A stretch of DNA of 64,000 nt, taken from the NCBI GenBank assembly GCA_963784995.1, contig CAWATZ010000006.1, forward strand, positions 558,001 to 622,000, given 5' to 3'. The DNA is from CAWATZ01 sp963784995. GTDB lineage: Bacteria > Planctomycetota > Planctomycetia > Gemmatales > Gemmataceae. The position numbers were made by a program, and so were the translations under genes. A model generated the notes under the pieces. The model ran no database searches. It saw only the letters and a list, made by a program, of their open reading frames with translations, and had not been told where the DNA came from. Below, piece after piece: positions 8,898 to 19,475 of the stretch. Positions within the stretch are counted from its first letter, which is position 1. Every line of letters begins with the position of its first letter.

Positions 8898-9236
8898 ATG
8901 GCAAGCGCGAATGTGGTGGAGCTGACCTCGGCGAACTGGGAACAGGAGGTCGTACAGAGCGACAAGCCGGTCCTGGTGGATTTCTGGGCGGTCTGGTGCG
9001 GCCCGTGCCGGGCCCTGGGCCCGACCATCGACCGGTTGGCGGACCAGTTTGCCGGCAAGGTCAAGGTGGGCAAGCTGAACACGGATGAGAACAGCGACGT
9101 CGCCATCCGCTACGGCATCAGTTCCATCCCCGCCGTGCTGCTCTTCAAGGGCGGCGCCCAGCCGATCGAGCGGACCGTGGGCGTCCGGCCCGAAGCGGAC
9201 TTTGTCAAGATGATCAATCGCGTCCTGGAGTCGTGA
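8898..9236 (+). CDS. trxA: Thioredoxin
   Basis: From the ATG at 8898 the protein has 112 residues and a single thioredoxin fold. The redox site is WCGPC (about residues 34-38) and the cis-proline loop is SSIPAVLLFKGG. It reduces disulfides in the cytoplasm. A TATAAT at 8825-8830, downstream of the SDR stop, could be its own -10 box, although no good -35 is visible. The length matches typical thioredoxin (about 108). Confidence 0.95.
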   Translation: MASANVVELTSANWEQEVVQSDKPVLVDFWAVWCGPCRALGPTIDRLADQFAGKVKVGKLNTDENSDVAIRYGISSIPAVLLFKGGAQPIERTVGVRPEADFVKMINRVLES

Positions 9237-9269
9237 GCAGCACCCAGAATGCACGTCCTTGCACCCAGG

Positions 9270-9359
9270 ACTCACGTCCTGGTCTATTGACTGTCGCCCC
9301 TTCGGGGCTGAAGACAACAAGCCCCGAAGGGGCGACAGTCAATAGACCAGGACGTGAGT
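9270..9359. repeat. Perfect 40-bp-arm palindrome after trxA
   Basis: Arms 9270-9309 and 9320-9359 are exact complements around a 10-base loop. Inside is a CGCCCCTTCGGGG core, like the core of the palindrome at 58380-58507. It lies between trxA and the FHA gene and is open in the frame of the downstream gene. It may terminate trxA transcription or be a mobile palindrome. Confidence 0.95.
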
Positions 9360-9430
9360 TGGCTCAACTTCCTCTTTTGACCGGGTCGATAACCAATGTA
9401 GCGAACAAGGCCAATCAGGGAGGATTGCCC

Positions 9431-11614
9431 ATGAACGTCGTCCCCAATGCCGGCGCCACCCTTGCCGACAGACCCGGCTCGGCGGCGGAGTTGGTGGTGC
9501 AGAATGGCCGGATGAAAGGCGCGCGCCGGACCCTGTCCGGTCCGCTGACGCTGATCGGCCAGGGCCACGGCTGCGAGGTTCGGCTCAACGTGGACGGCGT
9601 CCAGCCCCTGCACTGCATCATCGTCAGCAGCCTGGACGGCTACGTCATTCGCGACCTGGCCGGCGACGGCACCACGCTGGTCAATGGCCAGCGTCTGCTG
9701 GGCGCTCAGCCGCTCAAGGACGGCGATTTGATCTCCATTGGCCCCTTCCAGTTCCTGATTGAGGTGCCGCTCCACTCCCAGCCGGAACAGGTCAAACAGC
9801 TGGCGAACACACTCAAGAGCGAACGCGATGCTCTGCGCATCCAGGCGGCGGCCGTGGCTGCCCAGCAGGCGGGCCTGACCGAGGAGGAAATCCGCCTGGA
9901 GCAGCGGCGGGTGGCCCTGCACAAGCAGGAGGAACAGCTCACCGGTCGCCTGGAAGACCGGCAGCGCGAATTGCGTGAGCTGGAAGCGAAATTGCGCGAG
10001 GAACAGGCGACCTTCGATTCCCGCCACCAGGCCGAGAAGCAGCGCCTGGCCCAGGCACGCGAGGAGTTGGAGCGCGGCCGGGCCGAGCAGGAGGAGCTGC
10101 GCCGCAAGCTGGTCGATGAACAGCAGCGGCTGGGGCACTTGCGCCAGCGCTTCAAGCAACGCTGCCAGCAACACTGGAACAGCCGCAAGGCGGACTTGCA
10201 GCGTCGCGAAAGCGCCCTGGCGGCCTCACAGAGCCAGCTCCAGAAGGAAACGGAGAAACTGGAGCAGGAACGCATCCGGATCACGGAGGTCCAGCTGCGC
10301 CACAACAGCGAGATGGAACTGGGCCGGCGGCAGCTCCAGGAGGAATGGCAGAAACTGGCCGAGGCCCAGCGGCAATGGGACGCCACTGCCACGCGCAATC
10401 ACGAAGACCAGGCCCGGAGGCAACAGGCGATCGAGGAGCGCGAAACCGCCCTGGTCCAGGCCGAACAGGAGTTGCAGCAGCAGCAATCCTGGGAACGGCA
10501 CCGGGCCGTCCTGGCGCGGCAGATCGAGGAGCGGGAAAACCGCGGCTCGATGGCCCTTTCTCTCAGGGGCGAACGGGACGGCGTCGGGACACGAGCGCTG
10601 CAGGGAGCCGTTTCCGAAGAGCTGAAGCGAATTGCCGGACTGGTGGCCGACCAGCGCTGGCACCTGCTGGAGCAGTGGCAACGCCTTCTGGAAGTGCAGT
10701 GCCTCTGGGAACGGGAACACCTCTTGGCCCTGACCGAGCTGGAGTCGGCCAGCCAGCACCTGCGCCAGCGCGAGCAGCTCGTGGAGGAGCGGTGCGGCCT
10801 GATGCAAGTCCAGGAAGCGATCCTGGAAACCCGGTTGGCCCAGCTGGAGCAGCGTCAGGAATCGCTATCGCAGGTGCGCTGCTCGCTGGAGGGTTGGCAG
10901 GCCCGGTTGCAGTTGCAAGTCACCGCTTGGTCCGTTCAGCGGGAGGAGGCCCAGAATCGCGTCCGGCTCCGCGAGGAGGCGACGGCCGCTACTCTTGTCC
11001 GGGTTGAAGACGTCTACCGGGAGCGGCTGAACCGGCTCAAGCAGTCCGCCGGCGAGCTGCGCAAGGCCCGGCTGCGCTGTGACCAGATGCGCAAGCAGTA
11101 CGTCACGCTGTGGAAGGACTGCCGGAAGCAGCATCAGACGCTGCTGACCGAGCAGCACAACCTGACCCGGCAGACGCTGGCCCTGGAGCGGTTCCGGATG
11201 GAGACCCTCAGCCAGTGCAGCGACCCGGCCGCGGCCGAGAAGCGGCTGGAGCGCTTGCAGCGCAACAGCAGCACGCACGGCGCGGAGGCGCTGCGGCAGA
11301 TCGAACGGGAGCGGGAGGAGCTGACTGCCGAGATGAAGCGGATGGACGAACAAGCCCAGGCGCTCGCCGAAATGGAAAAGAGCCTGACTGAGCGGACCGA
11401 GGCGCTGGCCAGGAAACTGGCCGAGATGGAGACTCAGCAAATCAACCTGACCGAAGCCAACGCCAGGCGCGAGCAGGAAGCGCACAAGGCCCAGATGCAG
11501 CAGCGCCTGGCCGAGCAGCAGGCCAAGGAGCTGCGCGAGGAAGTCGAACGCCTGGCTCGGATGCTCCTGGATGAGGTGGATGCCAATGGGGCCGTCGCCC
11601 GGCGAGCGGCGTGA
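9431..11614 (+). CDS. FHA-domain protein with long coiled coil
   Basis: From the ATG at 9431 (GGGAGG seven bases before) the protein has 727 residues. An FHA phosphothreonine-binding domain occupies about residues 15-115 (LIGQGHGCEVRLN, LHCIIVSS, DLAGDGTTLVNGQRL). The remaining 600 residues are almost continuous heptad-rich coiled coil, very high in Glu, Gln, Arg and Leu. No enzyme domain or membrane segment is seen. It may be a structural scaffold tethered to phosphorylated partners of the local Ser/Thr kinases; this is inference. Confidence 0.85.
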   Translation: MNVVPNAGATLADRPGSAAELVVQNGRMKGARRTLSGPLTLIGQGHGCEVRLNVDGVQPLHCIIVSSLDGYVIRDLAGDGTTLVNGQRLLGAQPLKDGDLISIGPFQFLIEVPLHSQPEQVKQLANTLKSERDALRIQAAAVAAQQAGLTEEEIRLEQRRVALHKQEEQLTGRLEDRQRELRELEAKLREEQATFDSRHQAEKQRLAQAREELERGRAEQEELRRKLVDEQQRLGHLRQRFKQRCQQHWNSRKADLQRRESALAASQSQLQKETEKLEQERIRITEVQLRHNSEMELGRRQLQEEWQKLAEAQRQWDATATRNHEDQARRQQAIEERETALVQAEQELQQQQSWERHRAVLARQIEERENRGSMALSLRGERDGVGTRALQGAVSEELKRIAGLVADQRWHLLEQWQRLLEVQCLWEREHLLALTELESASQHLRQREQLVEERCGLMQVQEAILETRLAQLEQRQESLSQVRCSLEGWQARLQLQVTAWSVQREEAQNRVRLREEATAATLVRVEDVYRERLNRLKQSAGELRKARLRCDQMRKQYVTLWKDCRKQHQTLLTEQHNLTRQTLALERFRMETLSQCSDPAAAEKRLERLQRNSSTHGAEALRQIEREREELTAEMKRMDEQAQALAEMEKSLTERTEALARKLAEMETQQINLTEANARREQEAHKAQMQQRLAEQQAKELREEVERLARMLLDEVDANGAVARRAA

Positions 11615-11617
11615 CCT

Positions 11618-12382
11618 TCAACCGTCCTCCGCTTCCCGCAACAGCCGGCACACTTCGGCGACGGCCGCGGCGCTGGTCGCATCAAAGCGATCCTCGGGGG
11701 TGCGGATCGCGCTCCCAAACGAGATCCCTGGTCGAGCCGAGGTAGACGTGTCAGCCAGCATCTGCCGCAGTGACGCATGCACCTGATTGCAGCCGGTGCG
11801 CGACACCACGTCGGCCACGGTGAAGCGATTGATCCCTCCCCCCGGCAGAATCTCGATCCTCCCCGCCGCCCGGCGGATCAGCTCGGCAATCAGGGGCGAG
11901 CCGTTGTACGCCGTCTCCTGCTGGCCGCTGGTCAGGATTCGCTGGAAACCCAGATCGATCAGCCGGTCAAGTGCCCCGTGTGGATCGAGAGTCACGTCAA
12001 AGGCGCGGTGAAAGACCGTCACAGCCCGGTCCGCCTGCCGCAGGAGTTGCCGGCAGCGTTCCACATCGACTTGCCCATCGGCAGACAGGACTCCGAAGAC
12101 AACGCCATCGGCCCCATGCTGCATGGCCAGGTCGAGGTCGCGCTGCATGACCCGGAAATCGGCTTCGCTGTAGCAAAAGCCGCCGGGGCGGGGGCGGAGC
12201 ATCACCAGCACCGGCAGCGCGACGGCCTGCTTGACTTCGATCAGCGTCCCCAGCGAGGGCGTCAGGCCACCCAGCGCCAGGGCCGCGTTCAGTTCCAGCC
12301 GATCCGCTCCGCCGGCCTGCGCCGCCAGCGCGTCCTCAACAGAGGCGATGCAAACTTCCAGGAGAATTCGCCGCGTGGACAC
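11618..12382 (-). CDS. cutC: CutC-family protein
   Basis: The 254-residue TIM-barrel protein has the family blocks LLEVCIASVEDALAAQAGGADRLELNAAL and VMLRPRPGGFCYSE, plus a glycine-rich end (ILPGGGINRFTVADV). CutC was named for copper tolerance in E. coli, though a direct copper role is disputed. The start is GTG at 12382. It converges on the FHA gene with 3 bases between the stops, and follows the ferredoxin gene on the same strand by 38 bases. Confidence 0.93.
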   Translation of the reverse strand: MSTRRILLEVCIASVEDALAAQAGGADRLELNAALALGGLTPSLGTLIEVKQAVALPVLVMLRPRPGGFCYSEADFRVMQRDLDLAMQHGADGVVFGVLSADGQVDVERCRQLLRQADRAVTVFHRAFDVTLDPHGALDRLIDLGFQRILTSGQQETAYNGSPLIAELIRRAAGRIEILPGGGINRFTVADVVSRTGCNQVHASLRQMLADTSTSARPGISFGSAIRTPEDRFDATSAAAVAEVCRLLREAEDG

Positions 12383-12420
12383 AACTTACTCCCTGGCAGG
12401 ACCGCCGAGAACGGCGGTGA

Positions 12421-12735
12421 TCAGACCTTCTTCTTGCACGCCGAGCCCAACTTCGGCTCCTGCCTCTCGGTGATGTGACCTTCCCGAGCGGCCACCAGCG
12501 CCGCCGTGCGCTCCCGGTTCAATTCGACGTAGTGAATCCACTTGTGAGGGACTTCTGGCTCATCGAAAATCGCCTCCACCGGGCACTCCGGAGCGCACGC
12601 CCCGCAGAAGATACACTCCTCCGGATTGATGTACAGCATATGCTCGTCCTGGTAGAAGGCATCTACTGGGCAGACGCAAACGCAGTCCGTGTACTTGCAG
12701 TCGAAGCAGGGCTCGGTGACAACAAAAAACTCCAT
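12421..12735 (-). CDS. fdxA: Ferredoxin with two Fe-S clusters (FdxA type)
   Basis: The start at 12735 follows GGGAGG and gives 104 residues beginning MEFFVVTEPCFDCKYTDC. Cysteines at 10, 13, 18 and 22 (CVCVCPVDAF), then CIFCGACAPECPVEAI, fit the 7Fe/8Fe ferredoxin pattern of FdxA-type proteins. It carries electrons in the cytoplasm; the partner is unknown. A truncated, rearranged homologue lies at 17812-18109. Confidence 0.93.
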   Translation of the reverse strand: MEFFVVTEPCFDCKYTDCVCVCPVDAFYQDEHMLYINPEECIFCGACAPECPVEAIFDEPEVPHKWIHYVELNRERTAALVAAREGHITERQEPKLGSACKKKV

Positions 12736-12964
12736 GATTCCAACCTCCCTTGTCCGGACGCTGGCCGCCTCACACTGAGGCCGGCTGGCACATCCGCTGA
12801 GCCAGCGCCCAATGCAGCGGTTGTGCCAGGCGCTCGAGTCGGGGAGCATTGTCGCCGTAAGCAATATCCACCAAGCGAAGTTACGTCTTGAGCGAACCGG
12901 CCGCGGAGAGGTGGGCAGCGCAACCATCCGTGGTTGTCCATCCAAAGGTGGTTGCGCCGTTGGC

Positions 12965-14587
<1,623 letters not shown>

Positions 14588-14604
14588 GGGCGGTCCCGGG
14601 TCGT

Positions 14605-15240
14605 TCAGTCTTTGGCCTCCACAAGTTTCTGGGCTTCCTGCCGCAGCAGCTCTATCTCGACATTATTCCAGATCGCCCCGGGATCGGCGACCTTGGCTTG
14701 CTTGACCTTGTCGAGGAGCTGGCGTGCCTCGGTGGTTTCACCCAGGCGGTGCTGGGCCAGGGCCAGGAAGACCCAGTCCTGCGGCAAGCCTTTGCCGCCC
14801 TTGGCCTGGATGCTTTCCCGCAAGCGTGCGACCGCCTCCTGGTAGCGGCCGGCGCGGTAGAGGATTGCCCCCAGCGTGTTCAGAACGTCCGGCCGTGCTT
14901 GCGGGGTGGCTTGCTTCAAGGCCAGCTCGGCCAGGGCAATGGGTCGCGACCAGTCACTGACGGCATCGGGCCCCACGGCGCAAATCCAGGCCACGGCGTT
15001 GGCCAGGCCCGGATGCGACTGCGGCCCAGCCTCTTGCAGCAGGCGCGTGCAAATCCGGCGATAGCCCACCGGATCACCCGCTTTCAAGCACACCAGGGCA
15101 TGGCAGCACCAGGCGCTCACGTCGGCGTGCGCTCCGGCCGGCAGGCCGGCCTGCGCTTCGGTCGGACCTCGTTCGTGAGCGGTGGTGAAAGCCGCCGCGG
15201 CCTTGTCCCACTGGCCCTGGCGCGCATGGGCTTCGGCCAG
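14605..15240 (-). CDS. TPR-type segment, probably the C-terminal part of a split protein
   Basis: The frame shows TPR-like helices (DLAEAHARQGQWDKAAAAF, LVCLKAGDPVGYRRICTRLL, ANAVAWICAVGPDAV, GAILYRAGRYQEAVARLRES) typical of the C-terminal tails of planctomycete kinases and WD40 proteins. It has no convincing start: GTG at 15120 cuts the first repeat, and the frame runs upstream into the WD40 gene stop with only a CTG at 15240. Losing one base at the WD40 stop would join the two. It is either a frameshifted tail of the WD40 protein or a separate small TPR protein. Confidence 0.55.
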   Translation of the reverse strand: MAEAHARQGQWDKAAAAFTTAHERGPTEAQAGLPAGAHADVSAWCCHALVCLKAGDPVGYRRICTRLLQEAGPQSHPGLANAVAWICAVGPDAVSDWSRPIALAELALKQATPQARPDVLNTLGAILYRAGRYQEAVARLRESIQAKGGKGLPQDWVFLALAQHRLGETTEARQLLDKVKQAKVADPGAIWNNVEIELLRQEAQKLVEAKD

Positions 15241-15244
15241 GTCG

Positions 15245-17710
15245 TTACTGCCGCTTTTCCAGCCGATCCAGAGACGCCTTCGCTTCTCGGGTCAGGGCGG
15301 TATCCGCGGCTCCGCCCGCCAGCCGGCGCAGCACTTGCCGCGCTTCCGGAGTCGCAGCCGCCTCCAGGGCTTCGACCGCTCGCAGCGCCTGCAACCGGCT
15401 CCCGGAGGGATTGCGGCGCGCCGTCTTGAGTATGTCGAGGAGGTCTTTCACCTGTCGGCCCGTTTCCGCCGACGCGGGGGCGGCAGCCTCTTTCTTCAAG
15501 GCAGCCTCGGCGGTCTCGCCCAACTCCTCCAGCGTGGACCGTGCCCGGTCGCGCACCGCGAAAGTGTCGCTGTCGAGGTCAGCGATGAGTTGGGCGAGCC
15601 GCCTGGCGTCGGCAGTCGGCGAGGGGCGCAGATGCTCGCCCAGGAACTTCACCGCGGTCGGTGAGCTGGCCAGGCTCCAGATCGCCCGATACGCTTTGTC
15701 CGCGTCGTCGGACGCCAGACCGTCCCACCGGGCACGCAACTCCTCCGGGGACAGTTCCTTCTCAGGCCGCGGTCCTGCCAGGCTGGGCAGATCCCAGAGC
15801 AAGGCCGTCGCATCCCGGCTGCCGGAAACCAGCCGCCGGCCGTCGCGCAAGAAAGCCAGGGAAAGGACTGGCCCCGAGTGACCGCGGAGGATACCACGTT
15901 GCCGGCCGGTGGCTGTCTCCCAGAACCGGATCGTGTGGTCAGAGCCGGCCGTGGCCAGCGTACGGCTGTCGGGGGAGAAGCGGAGGTCCGTCACCTGCAC
16001 CTGGGGAGAGCGCAGCGAGCGCAGCTCTTCCCCGGTGGTCACGTTCCAGAGTCGCAGCTCCAATTTCTCCCGGTCGCCGCTTTCCGCAGCGAGCCACCGG
16101 CCATCGGGGGAAAAGGCAAACCGGCCCGTCCCTTCCTCTCCCCGCAGTCGGCGAAGTTCCTGGCCTGTCTCCAGGCTCCACAGCCGGACGTCCCCCTTGT
16201 AGCTGGCGGTAACCAGCACCTTGCCGTCGTGCGCGAATGCGGCAAAGGGCCAATCCCCGAATTGGTGCGGTCGCTCTTTCCCAGTGGACAGGTCCAGCAA
16301 CCGGAAGGGGTAATTGGAGGCCAGGGCCTTCAGATCGGGAGAAAAGGCGGCAGGGCAAAAACGCTCTTTCGCCACCCGGAGAGAGCGCAGCAATTCGCCG
16401 GAATCGACCTTCCACGTGCGGACGGTGCCGTCGGTGCCCGCGGAAACAAGCGCTTTGCCGTCAGGCGTGAAGGCGAGAGTCCAGAAAACGTCTTCCTGTC
16501 GTCCCAGGAAGCGCAGCAGCTTTCCCGAGGCCACGTCGTAGCAGGCAATGCCTCCGTGGCGATTGCTCACGGCGAGAGTGGCATCGTCCGGCGCGAGAGC
16601 CGCGTGCCAGATTGAACTCTGGGTGCCGAGCGCAGGGAGCAGTTCCTTCCCCGTGGCGACATCCCAGAGGCGAAGGGTGCTATCCACACCTCCGGCAACC
16701 AGGGTCTTGCCATCGGGGGAGAAGGCAAGAGACGCCGGCCTCCGGTGTTCCCCTCCGAATTGCCTCAGCTCCCGGCCTGTACCAGACTCGAAGAGATGGA
16801 TCAAGCCATCAAGTTCGCCCGCGCCGGCGATGATCTTGCCGTCGGGCGAAAGGGCCAGGCAGAGGCCCCCGTTCTTCTTTTTCATGACGAGGCGCAGCTC
16901 TTCGCCGGTCGCTGTCTTCCATTTCCGGATGGTGCCGTCCTCGCTAGCGGACACCAGGACCGTCCCATCCGGTGAGAAGGCCAGGGAACGCACGGATTGG
17001 GAGTGCCCCTTGAAGCGCCGAATCTCCTTGCCGGTGGCGACATCCCAGAGGCAGATGAGGCCCTTCTTGGGATCCTTCGACATTCCGGAAGCGATTGTCC
17101 GACCATCGGGGGAGAATGCGACACAAAAGATCCACTCCCAGGTATCGAACTCTCGAAGCTGTTTCCCCGTGGTGGGATCCCACAGCCGGACCATCACGTC
17201 CGAAGTGGCCAGAATCTTCCCGTCGGGAGAAAAGGCCACCCCATGCGTCGGCTGGCCTGTGTTGAGGTTGTGCAGTTCCTTGCCGCTGTTCAGGTCCCAG
17301 ATCCGGAGACTGTGATCCTGGCTCACCGAGGCCAGTCGCTTTCCGTCGGGGGAAAACGCGAAGGATCCGACACAGTCTTTGTGCCCAACAAGCCGGCGAA
17401 GTTCTTTCCCCGTGGCCACGTCCCAGATCCGAAGAGACGTATTCGCGCCGAATCCATAACCGCTCGCGGAGACGACAGCCTTGCGGTCAGGAGTGAAAGC
17501 CACGGACGTCACCGCGTCGCCGTGCCGCAAACGCACCGTGCCCATCCGCGCCATGACGTGGGGCGGCAGCGGATCTCCGAACCGATCCAGGCGCTCGGCT
17601 CCCTGCTCGGCGGAGGGAGCGGGTTTCGCGGTGGGCTCTGCTGTCGCGGACTGGCGGTAGGTCCCGAGCAGCAACTGGAGGACGAGGATCCCTGTGACAA
17701 CACGAAGCAT
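15245..17710 (-). CDS. Secreted WD40 beta-propeller protein
   Basis: From the ATG at 17710 (GGAGG six bases upstream) the protein has about 821 residues. A signal peptide (MLRVVTGILVLQLLLG) is followed by about 13 WD40 repeats, recognisable by SPDGK and LRIWDVATGKELR units. These would fill roughly two propellers (residues 50-650). The C-terminal 170 residues are helical (DSDTFAVRDRARSTLEELG), a tail seen on planctomycete WD40 proteins. It is probably a periplasmic scaffold with no catalytic site. It lies upstream of the TPR segment and the sigma54 activator on the same strand. Confidence 0.88.
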   Translation of the reverse strand: MLRVVTGILVLQLLLGTYRQSATAEPTAKPAPSAEQGAERLDRFGDPLPPHVMARMGTVRLRHGDAVTSVAFTPDRKAVVSASGYGFGANTSLRIWDVATGKELRRLVGHKDCVGSFAFSPDGKRLASVSQDHSLRIWDLNSGKELHNLNTGQPTHGVAFSPDGKILATSDVMVRLWDPTTGKQLREFDTWEWIFCVAFSPDGRTIASGMSKDPKKGLICLWDVATGKEIRRFKGHSQSVRSLAFSPDGTVLVSASEDGTIRKWKTATGEELRLVMKKKNGGLCLALSPDGKIIAGAGELDGLIHLFESGTGRELRQFGGEHRRPASLAFSPDGKTLVAGGVDSTLRLWDVATGKELLPALGTQSSIWHAALAPDDATLAVSNRHGGIACYDVASGKLLRFLGRQEDVFWTLAFTPDGKALVSAGTDGTVRTWKVDSGELLRSLRVAKERFCPAAFSPDLKALASNYPFRLLDLSTGKERPHQFGDWPFAAFAHDGKVLVTASYKGDVRLWSLETGQELRRLRGEEGTGRFAFSPDGRWLAAESGDREKLELRLWNVTTGEELRSLRSPQVQVTDLRFSPDSRTLATAGSDHTIRFWETATGRQRGILRGHSGPVLSLAFLRDGRRLVSGSRDATALLWDLPSLAGPRPEKELSPEELRARWDGLASDDADKAYRAIWSLASSPTAVKFLGEHLRPSPTADARRLAQLIADLDSDTFAVRDRARSTLEELGETAEAALKKEAAAPASAETGRQVKDLLDILKTARRNPSGSRLQALRAVEALEAAATPEARQVLRRLAGGAADTALTREAKASLDRLEKRQ

Positions 17711-17811
17711 GCGCAACCTCCTGGTTCACGTAACCCCTGAGCCTGGCTGTGAGCTGCTCGATCGTTCCCTTGTTCCCAGGGCGTCAGGATACCCGATCCC
17801 ACAGAGCGTGG

Positions 17812-18109
17812 CTACTCCTGCGAGAATGTCCGTGATCGGATCTTCTTCTTGCAATCCGATCCCAGCATCCGCTCCTGCCACTCGGTGACGTGCCCTTCGC
17901 GGGCGGCAACCAACGCTGCGGTGCGCTCCCGGTTCAGCTCGACGTAGTGAAGCCACTTGTGCGGGACTTCGGACTCGTCGAAAATCGCCTCCACCGGGCA
18001 CTCTGGCACACATTGTCCGCAGCAGATGCACTCCCCTCCGGGTTGATGTACAGCATACGCTCATCCTGGTAGAAGGCATCCACCGGACAGACGCGGACGC
18101 AGTCCGTGT
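17812..18109 (-). pseudogene. Truncated, frameshifted ferredoxin
   Basis: Reading from 18109, YTDCVRVCPVDAFYQDERMLYINPE matches the fdxA product from its 16th residue. The frame then shifts near 18035 (extra or missing bases in a run of G), and CICCGQCVPECPVEAIFDE plus the typical tail to DCKKK follows. The first 15 residues, including two cluster cysteines, are absent, because a sigma-factor gene is joined at this point. The tail RSRTFSQE differs from fdxA. It cannot encode a normal ferredoxin as written. Confidence 0.8.
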
Positions 18110-18612
18110 ACTGAGCATCTCAAAGTGGCGCAGCGCCAGCACTTCCAGGTCCATGGGGTCCATGCTGTTGAGGGCTTCCTGAACACGGATCTGCATCTCG
18201 GCCCGGCTGACCGAGGTCAGCTTGCCCAGCAGTTGGGCGGCCAGCGACACCGAGGACGCCTGCGGCAGCGCACCGCGATAGAGCGACGCTTCCTGGCCGG
18301 CATCGCGCATCTGTGTGCCCAGGTGCTGCCGGTGCAGATCGATCAGCCGCTGGCCGGTGAGGAAGCGCAGCCAGAGGTACAGTGGCATGGTCGGCTCCCG
18401 GGCGTAGTCCGGCAGTCGGCGGGCAAAGTCCAGGTAAGCTTCCTGGAGCACGTCGGACGGATCGAGCCGGCCCTGCAGCCGGCGGTCCAGGCGCAGTCGC
18501 ACCATCTGCCGCAGGCGGTCCCAATACAGGCGAACACCTGGGCCAGCGCTTCCTGGTCGCCGGCCGTGGCTCGGCGGACCAGGTCATCAGGAGCAGCGGG
18601 GCTGTTTGTCAT
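18110..18612 (-). pseudogene. ECF-type sigma factor, truncated and frameshifted
   Basis: From 18612 the frame gives MTNSPAAPDDLVRRATAGDQEALAQVF. It loses one base near 18537 and continues as MVRLRLDRRLQGRLDPSDVLQEAYLDFARRL (region 2) to ALNSMDPMDLEVLALRHFEML (start of region 4). The region 4 helix-turn-helix is then missing: the frame enters ferredoxin sequence out of frame at about 18110. It resembles the planctomycete RpoE-like sigma factors. A functional product is unlikely as written. Confidence 0.78.
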
Positions 18613-18865
18613 GCCAATCTCTTTAAGCATAACCGGGCACGGGCCGGGTCTGTCCACTGGAAAGTTTCTTTTTCTGGAGTGGCAAACCGGATTGGAGAAC
18701 CACCCCCTGCCGGCAAGCCGGGCGGGGGCGAAGATGCGGGGGCCGGAGCCCTCTTTCTTTGCTCCAGTCTCAAAAAATGACACTCCAGGGCTGTTCCGGC
18801 CGGCCGGTTTTCGTAGATCGAACCGCAGGGCGCTGCAAGCTCAATCCATTCCGGAGGTCCAGGTC

Positions 18866-19468
18866 ATGGCGCGTCTGCTTCCGCTCGTGCTGGTGGTGCT
18901 GATCCTTCCCGGGCCGGTGCTGGCCGACTGGTGCGTGCCGGCTCCGCCCATCGTGGCCCGCTCCTATTACGCCGGGCCACCGGTCTACGTTCCCCCGGTC
19001 TACGTTCAGGCGTATTCGCCCCCGGTGTACGTTCCCACAGCCCCCTGTCTGGCTCCGACGGTGGGCTTTCCGCTGGCGACACCCGCGCCGGCCCCGGCGT
19101 CCCAACCGCCAGTGCGGCGTCTGCCGGGTGCGTTCGCCAACCCCACCGTGGCTCCCAGCGTCAGTGAGTTCCGCCCAGCGCCGCGCAAAGCCCTTTCCTA
19201 CACCCCGACCACTTCATTCTATCGGGCCAATTATTTCAACCCCAGCGAACAGCCGTTGCCCAACGGGACCGTGATGCTGACGCTGAACAATGCGTCCGGC
19301 AAGGCGCTGCTGGTGTGGATCGATGGAGTTCGCTATCTGCTGGTCGAAGGGCAGTCGATCACCCGCGATGTGGGCCGGGAGTTCACCTGGCAGGTCGAAG
19401 GACGGGAGAAGGTGAACGGCAAGGTGCCCGCGGGCGAACGTGGAGCCAACATCGTGATCGAGCGGTGA
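18866..19468 (+). CDS. Secreted Pro/Tyr/Val-rich protein of unknown function
   Basis: The start ATG at 18866 follows GGAGG. The 200-residue protein has a signal peptide (MARLLPLVLVVLILPGPVLA) and then a low-complexity stretch of PPVYVP units (about residues 35-70). A proline/alanine-rich region and a compact C-terminal domain with FYRANYFNPSEQPL and LLVWIDGVRYLLVEGQSI follow. It is probably exported to the periplasm or cell surface. It is not a recognised family. It converges on the FHA gene with 7 bases between. Confidence 0.8.
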   Translation: MARLLPLVLVVLILPGPVLADWCVPAPPIVARSYYAGPPVYVPPVYVQAYSPPVYVPTAPCLAPTVGFPLATPAPAPASQPPVRRLPGAFANPTVAPSVSEFRPAPRKALSYTPTTSFYRANYFNPSEQPLPNGTVMLTLNNASGKALLVWIDGVRYLLVEGQSITRDVGREFTWQVEGREKVNGKVPAGERGANIVIER

Positions 19469-19475
19469 GAACGCC

